From Cercozoa sp. M6MM (taxonomy: Eukaryota > Endomyxa: Ascetosporea): a stretch of DNA of 64,000 nucleotides. The first letter of the stretch is position 1; every line of letters starts with the position of its first letter. The stretch lies in assembly GCA_040357565.1 (NCBI GenBank), contig JBDODJ010000051.1; one strand, 5' to 3'. This document shows positions 53,458 to 64,000 of the stretch, piece after piece. The translations under genes and the position numbers were made by a program. The notes under the pieces were generated by a model. The model worked only from the letters and a program-made list of their open reading frames with translations, made no database searches and was not told the DNA's origin.

Positions 53458-55347
53458 CTATGCTTCGACGACCACAGAGGCAGCGTCTCTTGTCGCAGCT
53501 GACTCAACGGCAGGTTTTGGCCTGGGCCTCCGGTGAGCAGCAGCGTGCCGGTAACTCAGCGGCGGCCACGAGGCAGAGGCCGTCTCGGCACGCGATGTCA
53601 CACGGTGCAACCTCACGGCTTGCACGATCACGCAAAGCATCAAAAGTGCAAGTGGAACCGCCAGCAGAGCTGTCTGAGGTCTGCACAAGTTGTTCTCAGC
53701 ATAAGCAATGGCTACAGTAAAAGTGAGCACAATACATCAACGACGACGCGATGATGCATCCAATAGTCGTGAGTGCCGAAGGAGCCACCACAATCGCGAA
53801 ACTGCCACAAACAATGCTGCTTGTGCAAACAAAAACGGCAACACACCGTGTGTACCTCCGGATGTCGTATTGCACAAAGATAAACGAGATGCAGGTTGCG
53901 CAGTAACAAATGAAAAGTGGCAACGCCACCAGGAAGAAAATGCCTTCGTCCAGCGAGGTTCCAGGTAGAAAGAAGGAGAGGATCGACAGTGTGATCCTAA
54001 ATGACCAGATACAGTTAGTTGCTTAACAAAAAGCAACACTTACAGCAACAATGCTCCTTCGGCCAGAACAACGCCAATCAAGACTACAGAAAAAGTATAA
54101 AGGCATAGAAGCTCTGAAGGTTGAAGGAAAGTTACGGTTGCGAAGAGAGCGCTTTCGATCCGAGTACAAGTCCCTCATCTCATCGGGAACTGTGATGATC
54201 AGTCGCGAGAATATGGCGCCCTTCTTGATCACCAAGTAGTTGGCCACAAATGGCGCGAGAAAGACACAAGCGAGCATCAAAAAACAGCTGCAAGGAATGA
54301 GAAGAAAATCGAATATAAAAAACTGAAAATGACGAAAGCGTCAGTTTACACCACTGCAATAGCTTTCGACGAAGAGTTCGAGCAGTTTTCGGTGCATTGC
54401 ATGGCAGTACAGTGCGTTGTTAGACCGTCCACTGCAAGGTTAAACCATTCGAGTCACTCCTCGCATAGTTAAGCAGGAGTGTACGAGGTCGGATCCACTG
54501 CGTCGTTTTGTCTGAATACAAAATGAAACTCGACAAACTCGTAACTTGTTGTGTGCAATGCAATAATTTACCATCGGAGGCGTGTGACTCGTCATAAACG
54601 TCGAACTGGCGTCGTGAAGACAGCTGCACGACCCGTTTCTCTCCGTCGACAGCTCCAGTGAGGTTGGCCGATTTCTAAAGCAGCGAAACTTCTGTCAATG
54701 GCACATGCCCCCCACCAGCGTAGGTACAGGAACTGGCAGCAGTGTCGACCAATCCACATCTGAGTGTGCTGCATCTCCTCTGAACACAAAAAATGAATTA
54801 CTTCGACGGAAGTAATTTATATATAGCTGAACTTGAAACTACGAGAAAGTGACTGCAAGGTGCCAGTTCGCACCAGTTTTGACTCGCACATGCCGTTTCG
54901 AGTCGTCCCACGAACTGAACGACCCTTTTTTGTCTGATTCTGCACGACAGAAATATCAGGCAGGAAGGTTCTGCCGCGTATCGGCCGATAAGTAACAACA
55001 ACAATAAAATACGAGGAAGGTTCTGCCGGTGCAGGTCCAGGGGTACTCCTGCTTTCGCTCCAGCAGAAACTGCAGCAGCACCTTCTTCGGGCACCCAAAC
55101 AGATAGTGCATTTCGCGGAGCACAGCGCGGAGGTGACCCAACTGCTCCTCCGTGGCTTCCACTGCACCACCTCCAGCAGGCATGGGTTGCACTGCCAAAG
55201 GCGTAAAGATCAGTTTAATCGGGCCACCTGGAGTCCCCCAGGGCACTACTCTGCGCTTGCTACCGCTGTGATACAAGGCCGCCGCAGGCAGCCTCTTGGA
55301 GCGCCGGCAGCAAAAATAAGCAAAGTTATCACATGGTTGTACGACAT
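53458..55347 (-). CDS. Multi-pass membrane protein with N-terminal soluble domain
   Basis: The proposed start MSYNHRLPAAALYHSGSKR precedes a mixed domain (PIKLIFTPLAVQPMPAGGG, EEQLGHLRAVLREMHYLFG, KKGSFSSWDDSKRHVRVKTG, VDWSTLLPVPKSANLTGAV, VVQLSSRRQFDVYDESHAS, WIRPRTLLLNYARSDSNG). At least five hydrophobic helices follow: FLMLACVFLAPFVANYLVI, LIGVVLAEGALLL with ITLSILSFL, FFLVALPLFICYCATCISF, IVCGSFAIVVAPSALTTIGC and TALLAVPLALLMLCVIVQAV. The end is a Ser/Ala/Arg-rich tail (stop TAG 53458-53460). The layout resembles soluble-domain-plus-7TM proteins, but the helix count is incomplete and two joins near 54.1-54.4 kb failed to settle. Function unknown. It is flanked on the same strand by the cadherin-like and ferlin genes. 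Confidence 0.55.
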
Positions 55348-55726
55348 TTGAACGACACCGATGTCACTAGAAACCATTTTGGGGTATCTGAGCGACTTCC
55401 TGGCCTCTGGGGTAAAAGTTTGTCAAAAAGCATGGACCAGTCCCGGGGGATCAGCATCGCCAACACCATAAAAAATTGCAATTTCTCGACACACCACGAC
55501 TCTCCGGGGCGCTACTGTAGTTAACTTTAATCGGGTTTACTGCGCTTGTAAAAGAGGTGGCATCGGAACCCCATCGCGATCTCGGTTCAAGTTGTGGGTT
55601 CTGTGTTGTAGCAAATTTTTGGAATCCCCGTTGCGTATGAGACAAATGGACGAGGGTACTGTTCTTTCATGGAGCAAATTTGCCGTAGCCATTTTTCCGC
55701 TCACTCGATGTGATGTCTGAGAGAGT
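55348..55726. other. Intergenic between ferlin 3' end and the multi-pass gene
   Basis: About 380 bp, no supported exon. It must contain the ferlin terminator and the promoter of the gene to its left. Confidence 0.45.
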
Positions 55727-58700
55727 TCACCAGAATACGAAGAAGGACTTGATTGACGCCAGCATGGACTGACCGATCGAGAGAACGAGACCGGGCGCAA
55801 GTTGCACAAGCAGCACCCCGCCCAGGACGAGTGCCAGCACAACACAAATCACTGTGAGCAGTCCGCCACCGATCAGCTGTCGCAGCATCGAGAACGGGTT
55901 CAGACTCCACTTGAATCGTCCTATGTCAGTCATTTGTGTCACATACGCATTGGAAGCTGTTCGCACCGTACAGTGAGAAACGAACACACCAGGGGGCTTG
56001 GGCAAGTGCGGGTGCTCGTTTGGCGCACTTCGACCGAAGCCTGCCGGTAGCGTGGTTTCTGCCATCAGCACGGGCATGCACTCGAGCGACACTTGCAACT
56101 GCGCAAGCAATCTCTCTGCCTATGCTCGTAAGCAAAGAACAGCTCGGGACCTCAGCACGCGAGTCGTCGTATTTTGGGTGTCGCAAATCCTTCAACCACA
56201 AGCAGCGCTTTGATCCTCTATGAATGTGCAAACAATTCAACCGCACACTTGAGGGTTGAGTCGAAACACACCCGCCGAAAGCAAAAACCGAAGTCTCAGC
56301 GCAGACGAGCGCAACGACATCGTCCTTCTTCCTACAGACAGTAAGAACATACTACCCAATTCACGAATGCTCGTTCTGTGACACTGTAGAATACCGAGCA
56401 ACATGCATGAGTTTACTCAGCGTCAATGTGGTCTCACTAATCGCTCGGTCTGACCCGACCTACCAGAACTTCCGACTGGACACGATTACTTGACAGAAAG
56501 ACCTGAGTGGACACTACCTTTTTGTCCCAAAGTTGAATGCGCAAACGAGGTGGAATACGAGTAGGCAATCCCAGGCGCCATCGCATGCGGTAATTGAACT
56601 GCAAAACCAAAACGAACTGAAGTGAACTGGATTGCTTAAGTCCAAAATCTATAAATAATGTTCATAGTATACTGTAAGTTAGACAAGAGTACAACTCAAC
56701 ATACACTGGCCTTTCCACCCGAGGCACGCCAGTGCACGTCTCTGCCTCATAAAAGTTGAGTCTCTGGTTGAAACACGGCTTCAAAGCAAATAAAAGCGCA
56801 CTTACGTTCGCTGTCGCGCGGGCGAGAACTCCTCGCGCAGCGCGTCCTCGTCAACGTCAAGTTCGCACGTGACGTACCTGCGAACGGCGCACAGTGTTGT
56901 TTTTTAGTTCGTGCAGATGGTAGCCAGAGAGTTAGTTTACAAGTCAGCGCGCCGAGTGAGACTGCCCCGCACCGCCACATCTGATTTACATGTCAAGGTT
57001 GGTGAGGTGTGCAAGAAGAGCCTACACGAGTACTGCAGTATAGTACTTTTGGCCTGCCAAACGACCATGCGGAGTTCGAAATCTTGCGCCTGCGCTGGCG
57101 AGATGTCTGTCGCTGTCACACATACGCACATACACACACACATACAATATATATATATATATATATAAGTAGAGTACGCGGAGTGGCCTGTGCCTCGGCC
57201 GGCGTCATCAATTCAATGAAACACTGCAGACGACCTTGCGCGTGCGAGCTCCGTGGCGCTAACAAAGGACGCTGCTCGAGTGGCTTTGGGCTCAGTTTCC
57301 TGTCGTTTCATGGTACAGGTCCAGAAACCCAAAGAGGTAAAGTCAATCGTACTGCCACTCGGGCGAAAACCACAAATCCTCCAGATCCACGGTGGTCGAG
57401 CCGATCAGTTCGTCTTTTGTTGAAAGCAACCCGCTGAACAAGAGTATCACTTAATAAAGATAAGAGGCAGAACGAAAGGTTAAATGATACCCTCCGACAG
57501 CGTCCATGACAGCGAGGTCGAGTTGTCCGTCACCCGGCAGTTGCAGCGGCAGTTCTAGCACCTCACGGAACTCCGGGTCGGTTGTGTGTCGCAGTCGACG
57601 CTCGCGTGTGCTGATCTCCTTCTTGCCGCACCTCATTACTGTGTGTGAGATTGAAGTTTGTGTTTGGTACTAATTGATACCAAGACAGGGGGCGCATAGT
57701 CAGTTGGTACCAAGGTAGGGATCACACGTGCCACCAGGTCGCCGTGCCGCCAGTCCGCGTGCCCGTATGACGTAGGCGCGCAGTACGACAGTCTCCGGAG
57801 TCAACAGAGGTCCCTGTATCAGTAGCATTCCAGTCACAGAGGAACTGCTTTCCTCCGAAACAGTAGTACCGTGTCGATACTGAGTTCGTCCTCGCGGTGC
57901 CGTGTCATAGCGAAGAGACACTTCATGACACCAAGCTGGCGCCGCTGCTGCTCGCTGAACCTGGCGCGTTCATCGATCTCCTTGCCTACAGTATGAGGAG
58001 GAGACACGCGTGGTTGGTACCACTTGACACGTTGCCAGTCGAAGGAAGAATCGCTACCAGCACTGCCGGTCAGCAGAGCGGCCGACAGGAAGGGCGGCGG
58101 CGGCAGCACCTCGGACAGCGCCGCCTCCAGGACGCTGCGGCCGCGCATCCACTGCTCATCCTCTTCCTCTTCCTCCTCTTCCTCGTGATCAGAGTGGTCA
58201 CTCGAGTACTCGCCACTAATGCCACTCAAGTGGTCACTTGACTGGTCACTCGTTGATACATCGGTCATTGCGTCAATATCGATCACGGTGGCCTCCTTGC
58301 TCTCCTCTGTACAAATACACACAGATTATGGTTTTACCACCTGGCTACAAGGCCGCAGTAGTACCTGTACTTGAGGTGTACGTGTCGAAAGTGAGCGTCC
58401 AATCTGACGATCGAAAAGACTCGATTTCTGCAAACCACATTCCCTTAAGTAGATACAAAAGCACAAACGTCCAAACGTACCAGAGGAGGAGACGAAGGAC
58501 ATATCGCCGCGTGCACTGGCGCCTTCGAGAACGTCTGCGCGTTCGCGCCGACGCAGCTCGGCCACGGCGCTGTCGACGACGGCTTCCTCGCCGCTCTCGT
58601 GACTGCGCGATTCGATCTGGGGGGGGGGGGGTGGGGGATAGTGGGTGGCGGTAAATTAACAGCTGAGTTACATCCTCGCGTTCCTCAGGCGTTTCTTCGT

Positions 58701-61700
58701 GCACATCGAGCGATTCCACGACTGTCCATTTGTACATAGATGTGAGTTCATTTGGACAGACCAGTCACTCTATTTGTACCGCCATTCAATGAGGCCGTGC
58801 GACCATGTTCGTCGGGAACGAACTGCGCCAGCGGAATGAAGGTGCGGGCCACCACGCGCTCCACTCCTCTGTAGAGAGGAGAATAGGATAAAAATAGAAG
58901 GGTAGAGTAGAAGGGGACACAGTTTGAGCACGTGATCAATCACGTGCACTTCGAGAACGGGCGAGAAACGCCGTCGCGTCGGCACGAGCAGCGGGAACTT
59001 GAGCACCTCGAGAATGTTGGCGTTGCTCACCGACGGAGAAGCACTCGCCTGCGTGTCCAGCACTGCGCCGTCCGGTGCTATCACCTGCGGGTAAACAGGA
59101 ATAAACAGAGGTACATAGCGGGTTCACACGGGGAAAGAGGGTAAAGAGGTAAAGAGGGGTAAAAAGGGGTAAAGAGGGCGTATGCGGGGGGGGGGGGCGC
59201 CCGAGTCTACCCGGACAGAGAGTTTGCGCAGCGAGATGCTTTGATGTTGCACTCCGCGCAGTCCCAGAATCACCTGTCATGCACATCTGACCCCTTACCC
59301 CTATCCCATATATTGGTACCAAATGTAGCCACTGTAGTCGCATAGGCGGTCGCAGAGCAGGCATCAAAGGCGGCCCAGACATGTCCATTTGTGCCGTACC
59401 TGTTGGAACACTTAAGGGTGCGATCTCTCTCTCGTCCAGGAGGAGAAACGACGCCAACACGGATCCACGTGGAAGTGCTGCATCACGACGGCGCAGCGGC
59501 AGCCAGCGCGGCATCGGCGCCGCACGCAGCAACAGAGACGCGTCGCGTCGCAACTGCTCCGCCGTCAGGTAGCCCTCCTCTGCCTCCATTTCGTCCTCTG
59601 TGATAGTGGCAAAGGGAGTAAACAGGAGAACAAACAGGGGGATAAACGGGGGGAGATAACAACGATAACGGAGAAGAATGACAGGGCTCACCTTCGAGAG
59701 CGGCAGCGTCCGCGCGGAAGACGACAAGTCGCTTGCGCGCACGCAGCGCCGTCACCAGCGGCAGACGTAGTTCGCCCAGAGTCACGTCGCCTGTCTCTGC
59801 AGACGCGGCACACTTACCCCCATCTCCACTTTACCTCCCCCTTTACTTTCATACCTCCACCAGCAGACAAAGCGACAAGTTTGATGTCAGGTGCAAAGGC
59901 CAGTGGCACCGGCAGTGCGACGGAGAGTTGCAGCACCTGAAACCACAGCGGGTTCACCGAGTCGCTTACGTAGACCGTCTGTGCCGAGGCGGTGCCGCAT
60001 CGGACCACGAGGTAGGCGTCGCTGGTCCCGTTTGCCTTGGCTGCCGGCAGTCCGCGTGCGTGCCATACTGCAGATACATCCTCCTTATATCAAAATATAC
60101 ATTACACTTGTATAGATATGTTCATACATATATATCCATATATAGAGATATAGATACACTGAGATATGTTCATTTATACACCATATATGTATACATGCAT
60201 ACATACATCAACATATATAATATATATAGAATATACCCCTCCTACCATAGGCTCGCAGGAGGAAACGTTGCATCTGCGGCATGCCAAGATTCGCGTCTAA
60301 CAGCGGCGGCATCGGCACTTGCTCCGCTTCCTGTCCGAAGAGAGGGATAAAGGATATAGAGTAAAAGCGAGGGGGGGGTAAAATTACCTCCACCTCCAGC
60401 GGATGCTCCACGAAGCGCACGCGCAGCTGCGTCAAAGCACCGCGCAGCGCGGCCTCGGACAGCGGCACCCACTTCTCCTTGGTCACCGTGTCCCTTTCCT
60501 CTGGGGTAACAGGGGTAACAGGGAGTAACAGAAGAAACAGGGTAACGGGGGGGGGGGGGGTTAAAACGGGATGAAACTCCATACCACCCAACCGACAGGC
60601 GGACGACAGCAACACGTCGCTCAGATTCCACTCGACGAAGCCGAGCGATCGATCGTTTCTACAGAGGGTAAGGGAGTACCAGCGAGTAAAGGAAAGAAGA
60701 GGTAAAGGAGGGAGTAAAGAGAGGTAAGAGGGGTAAGGGGGCAAATGGGGGCAAAGAGGGGTAAGCTCAAACAGCGACTCAATATACGCTTCCGGTGTGC
60801 CGTTGACGGCGTCAAAAAACTCTACTCGCAGTCGTGTCTCTGGTGCTGAAGTGACAAAGGGTACACGAGGGGTTAAATGGGGAAGAACGGCGTTAAAGGG
60901 GTAAAGAGGGAGGCAAAAAAGGGTCGGTCAACAAAGAGGGGCAAAGAGGAGGGTAAGAGGGGGTAAAAAGAAAATAAAGTAAGGGGTAAACACACCAAAC
61001 GGAGCAACGTCTTCAAAGACAGCGCCATCTTCCGGCCACGCCATTGCTTCCTGACGTCCGTGCGGACGTGGCTACAAATACAACTTGCCTCACGTGACTC
61101 CCGTAAGAAAACAGATCCACCAAACTGTACCTCGAACAAGTGGCAGTAGTTCAACTGTTCCGATTCTAACTCCGCGTCCTCTTTTAACCAAAGGAGGTAA
61201 AAAGGGGTAATAAGTGAAGAGCTGGGGTAAAGGGAGTAAAGGACAAACAGCAAAAGAAACCCACCGCCCGGAAAAAACACTTTTGCGAATTCTTTCGCGT
61301 GTTTCGACTTTTTCCGTTCTTTTCGCTTTTTCTGCTTTCTTTTGGGGCAAGTGGAGGATAAAAGTGGTAAAAGAGGGGAGTAAAGGTGGGTAGGGGGGTA
61401 AAATGGATAAAAAGGGGTAATATGATTAGGGCAGTACATGTTGAGTGCCTTCCGCAGTGTGTTGGGACGCTGGAACAAACGTGCCGTAGCATACACTGCC
61501 GTTACACGGCCTGGAATGCACCTGGTAGGGGCAAAGGGGAGTAAACGAAGGAAGTAAAGGAGGCGGGGTAAGAACAGCTACAATCGCCGCGAGCGCAGCA
61601 GAAATATTTTGAGTGTTCCGCGACGCAAATCGACGGCCGAAATCGCTCGTGTTTCTGCCTGTTTCGACAGACTTCAGGGGGGTACAAGGGGGTAAAAGGG

Positions 61701-64000
61701 GTAAAAGAGCTAAAGGGGTAAGCAAGAGGTTGACGGGGTAAACAGGCGGTAAACGTACTCATTGTCGCCATAGATAACTTGAAGCAGAGGCAGATTTTGC
61801 GGCAGAAACGGCCGATTCAACGCGATCGCTGCCGTCGACGGTTGCTTCCTTTGGTACTGTGGGGGATAAACAAGAGGGCAAAAAGGGCGTAAAGGGGTAA
61901 AAAGAGAAGTCAACAAGTATTGTACATCCGAGAGACGCGAGGCACGCAACGACATCAAGGCTGCCCCCGCAAACACCTGAGGCGGGGGGGGTAAGAGGGG
62001 GTAAGGGCAAGAGGGGCAAGAGGGGGTAAGGGTAAGAGGGGTAGAGGGGTAAGGGTAAGAGGGGTAAAGGGGGTAAGGGTAAGAGGGGTAGAGGGGGGAC
62101 GAGGGGGTAGGGCCAAGACCGACCACATGTTCGGCAGCAGGCTCGGCCTTGTCGTTCGAGAATTCGCGCCACTGCCGTCACACAACCGAATTTTACTCCA
62201 CTCCCCCTACCTCCAACACAAAGAAGCCCTACCTGAGGCGGCGACGGAGCATGAGCCGGAGCCTGTCGGATCAGTCGGCTCAACGGCACACGTAAAAATG
62301 ACTGTCGACCCGTCTGCTCCGTCGCCAGGTAGCTGCACCACCGGACCGAACGGGGAAAGGAAGTAAAGGGGGTAAAATGAGGTCAAAAGTGGGGTAGAAT
62401 AAGGTAAACGGGGCGTAGGTGGGGATTAAAGGGGGCGAGTAAAAAGGGGTAAAAAGGAGGCTCAAAGGTAGGTAAAAAGCGGGGTAAAATTGGGGTAAAA
62501 AGGGGCAAAACTATGCGTACACAAACACGTCAGGACACTGCGAGACATCTTTTGGCAGAGTAACCACCACACCGTCCTGTGTTTGTCCAAACTGTCCCTG
62601 TGCCTGTTCAAACTGTCCTTCTCCAGGTTGTCCCTGGTCCGGTCCAGCCTGTTCCTGACCTGATCCGATGGACCGACCGACCAGGGCGAAACCGCCTTGT
62701 GTCTGCAGCACCGGCGAGCGCCACAGCTGACCGCCGCACGTCAGTTGCACCTACAGTGCGTTACCCCCTGTTCACCCCCCCCCCCCCCTGTTTCCCCTCT
62801 CCCCTGTGTACCAGAGCAGGCGAGGTCATGATCTCTCCGACGGCGTAGACGTCGCAAATGATGACATATGTGTCCTGCTCCGGTGCCGTGTCCCACTCGG
62901 ACATCTACGCTTTACCCCCTTATCCCCCTGTGCTCCTCTTTATCCCTCCTTCCTTGACCCCGATAGCCCCAGTGAGTATTACAGGTGTGTCAGAGAGACG
63001 CGCGATTTCACTGACGGCAGGTTCCGGATTCAGCACTTCCTCTGCTCATACAGGAGGTGCAGGGGTCAGTAATAGCAATAGGGGGTATGGGGGGTATAAA
63101 TGGCGTACCCATCTCGCATCGCAGCAGAACACGACCGCGGAAAGCCGTGCCTCCTGTTCACAAACAGGGGTACTTACCCCTTCTAGTTAGCCATCAGAAA
63201 CACACCGACGTTGCCGACGTTCATGGCGAAAGCGCGTCGTTGCGTTGCTCCACCTTCGGCGCTATTCAGGGAAGGGGATTCGGGGTCAACAGGGTGAACG
63301 GGTGGAGGAGGATAAACAGGGGATGAACTGGGGTCAATATGGGTTAACAGGGTAGACTGGGGGTAAATACGGAGTAAAATGGAAATAAACAGGAAGTAAG
63401 TAAACGGGGGAAGGTAAAAGCGCCTACTTGGACGGCTGCTGTCCGATGGGCGCGCCGTAAAAGTTAAGCCATCGTGGCGACAGTTTCCACTGTAAAAATA
63501 GCCACTGAGTCCAGGGTCTAGTTCAGCCAGTGCAGCAGCACGGTAGTACCTTTTGTTTAAGGATACGGTAGTCCAGAAATCCAGCAGCGACCGGAACACT
63601 TTCGTAGGCCGATCGTTGTGCCACTAGCGCCAGCTTAAGTCGCCTGCCAACATGGGTCGGGAGTAAACAGGGGGATAAACAGGGAGTAAACAGGGAGTAA
63701 ACAGGGAGTAAACAGGGTAAATAGGGGATAAACAGTGGGTAAAGACCTCTGTAACTGAGGCTCTGTGACAGGCATCGACAGTCGCAACAGTGGCGACAGA
63801 TTGCCTTTATTCTGAACACTCAGAGAGGGTAAAGAAGGGGTAATAAAAGAGAGTAAAGAGGATGGCAAAGAGGAGGTAAAGTAGGGGCGAAGGATATATA
63901 AGGGAAAGGTACCGCCTCGATCGCGCCAGCCGGAGCAGGCGGCGTGCGTACCATCTCACCCTAAACTTGGGTAAAAGTGGTGAAGGGGTTAAAAAAAAGG
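55727..64000 (-). CDS. Ferlin (multi-C2 membrane-fusion protein), 5' end outside the window
   Basis: A minus-strand gene of more than 8 kb with about 35 small exons. The C-terminus shows the ferlin signature: a linker RFKWSLNPFSMLRQLIGGG and a tail-anchor helix LTVICVVLALVLGGVLLVQL, ending SFFVFW (TGA 55727-55729). Upstream lie a C2 pattern YRMRWRLGLPTRIPPRLRIQ (56.5-56.6 kb) and another C2 start, YVIRARGLAARRPGGTCDPY, continuing GKKEISTRERRLRHTTDPEF and LDLAVMDAVGGYH (57.5-57.9 kb). Further C2-like and linker exons run to the window edge, including QDTYVIICDVYAVGEIMTSP and DVSQCPDVFVYA (62.5-62.9 kb). Ferlins bind phospholipids, usually with calcium, and drive vesicle fusion and membrane repair. 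Many introns are simple repeats of the CTTTACCCC type on the coding strand. Exon order is clear but not every junction was fixed. Confidence 0.9.
59120..63960. repeat. GGGGTAAA-type repeats filling ferlin introns
   Basis: At least fifteen intron-sized stretches (for example 59138-59190, 60660-60765, 60895-60985, 61185-61250, 61530-61570, 61680-61755, 61983-62112, 62355-62510, 63655-63735) consist of GGGGTAAAG, GGGGTAAG, AGGGGTA and AACAGGG units on the plus strand, so are pyrimidine-rich on the coding strand. One stretch, about 62757-62815 and 62910-62965, is reversed, with C/T on the plus strand. Confidence 0.85.

Noticed and set aside
55727-56110. C-terminal membrane exon as a gamete fusogen (HAP2/GCS1) tail
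   Set aside because: The linker FKWSLNPFSMLRQL before the helix and the upstream C2 exons identify ferlin instead.
59138-63735. GGGGTAAA arrays as telomeric sequence
   Set aside because: The units are irregular, not a fixed 6-8 bp telomere repeat, and they sit exactly between ferlin exons, so they are intronic simple repeats.

Overview
This window is nuclear DNA from a flagellated, probably single-celled eukaryote. It is gene-dense: about 23 protein genes in 64 kb, often less than 100 bp apart. Most genes are cut by many very short introns (roughly 35-90 nt) with loose donors, frequently GTAC or GTA. Introns carry (GT)n/(CA)n runs, two of which are interrupted by N gaps. The gene content includes a near-perfect actin, a TTLL9-like tubulin glutamylase-family enzyme and the axonemal coiled-coil protein CFAP58, so the organism builds cilia. 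A cadherin-like receptor, a ferlin, a class I-like PI3-kinase and an RGS sensor recall holozoans, but all of these families also occur in other protists. I cannot name the lineage.

Layout. 0-16.4 kb: a two-pass membrane sensor ending in an RGS domain (+), an F-box protein (+), a 211-bp foldback element, a coiled-coil protein (-), TTLL9-like (+), a ~7-kb PI3-kinase gene (-) and an unknown protein (-). 16.9-18.3 kb: actin (+). 19.1-28.2 kb: a large secreted coiled-coil protein built from more than 25 exons (+), an unknown protein with an N-myristoylation-like start (+), and a small secreted protein (+). The two secreted proteins share an unusual C-terminal motif, ALS-x-x-TFGWV-x-PP. 28.6-41.0 kb: V-ATPase c'' subunit (-), two unrecognised multi-exon proteins (+), CFAP58 (-) and a small multi-pass membrane protein (-). 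41.9-50 kb: a secreted tyrosinase with tandem cysteine modules (+), a small helical protein (+), a WD40 protein (-), a Rad51-family paralogue with a degenerate Walker A (+) and a type I membrane protein (+). 50.4-64 kb: three consecutive minus-strand membrane genes: cadherin/EGF-like receptor, multi-pass protein, and a ferlin that runs off the window end.

No operon-like organisation is expected, but themes recur. Surface and secretory functions dominate (TFGWV pair, tyrosinase, cadherin-like receptor, ferlin, V-ATPase). A signalling set (RGS sensor, PI3-kinase) and a ciliary set (TTLL9, CFAP58) accompany them. Exon models below were built by hand from reading-frame continuity and GT-AG junctions. 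Gene ends are firm where a stop is stated. Several starts and internal exons are provisional.
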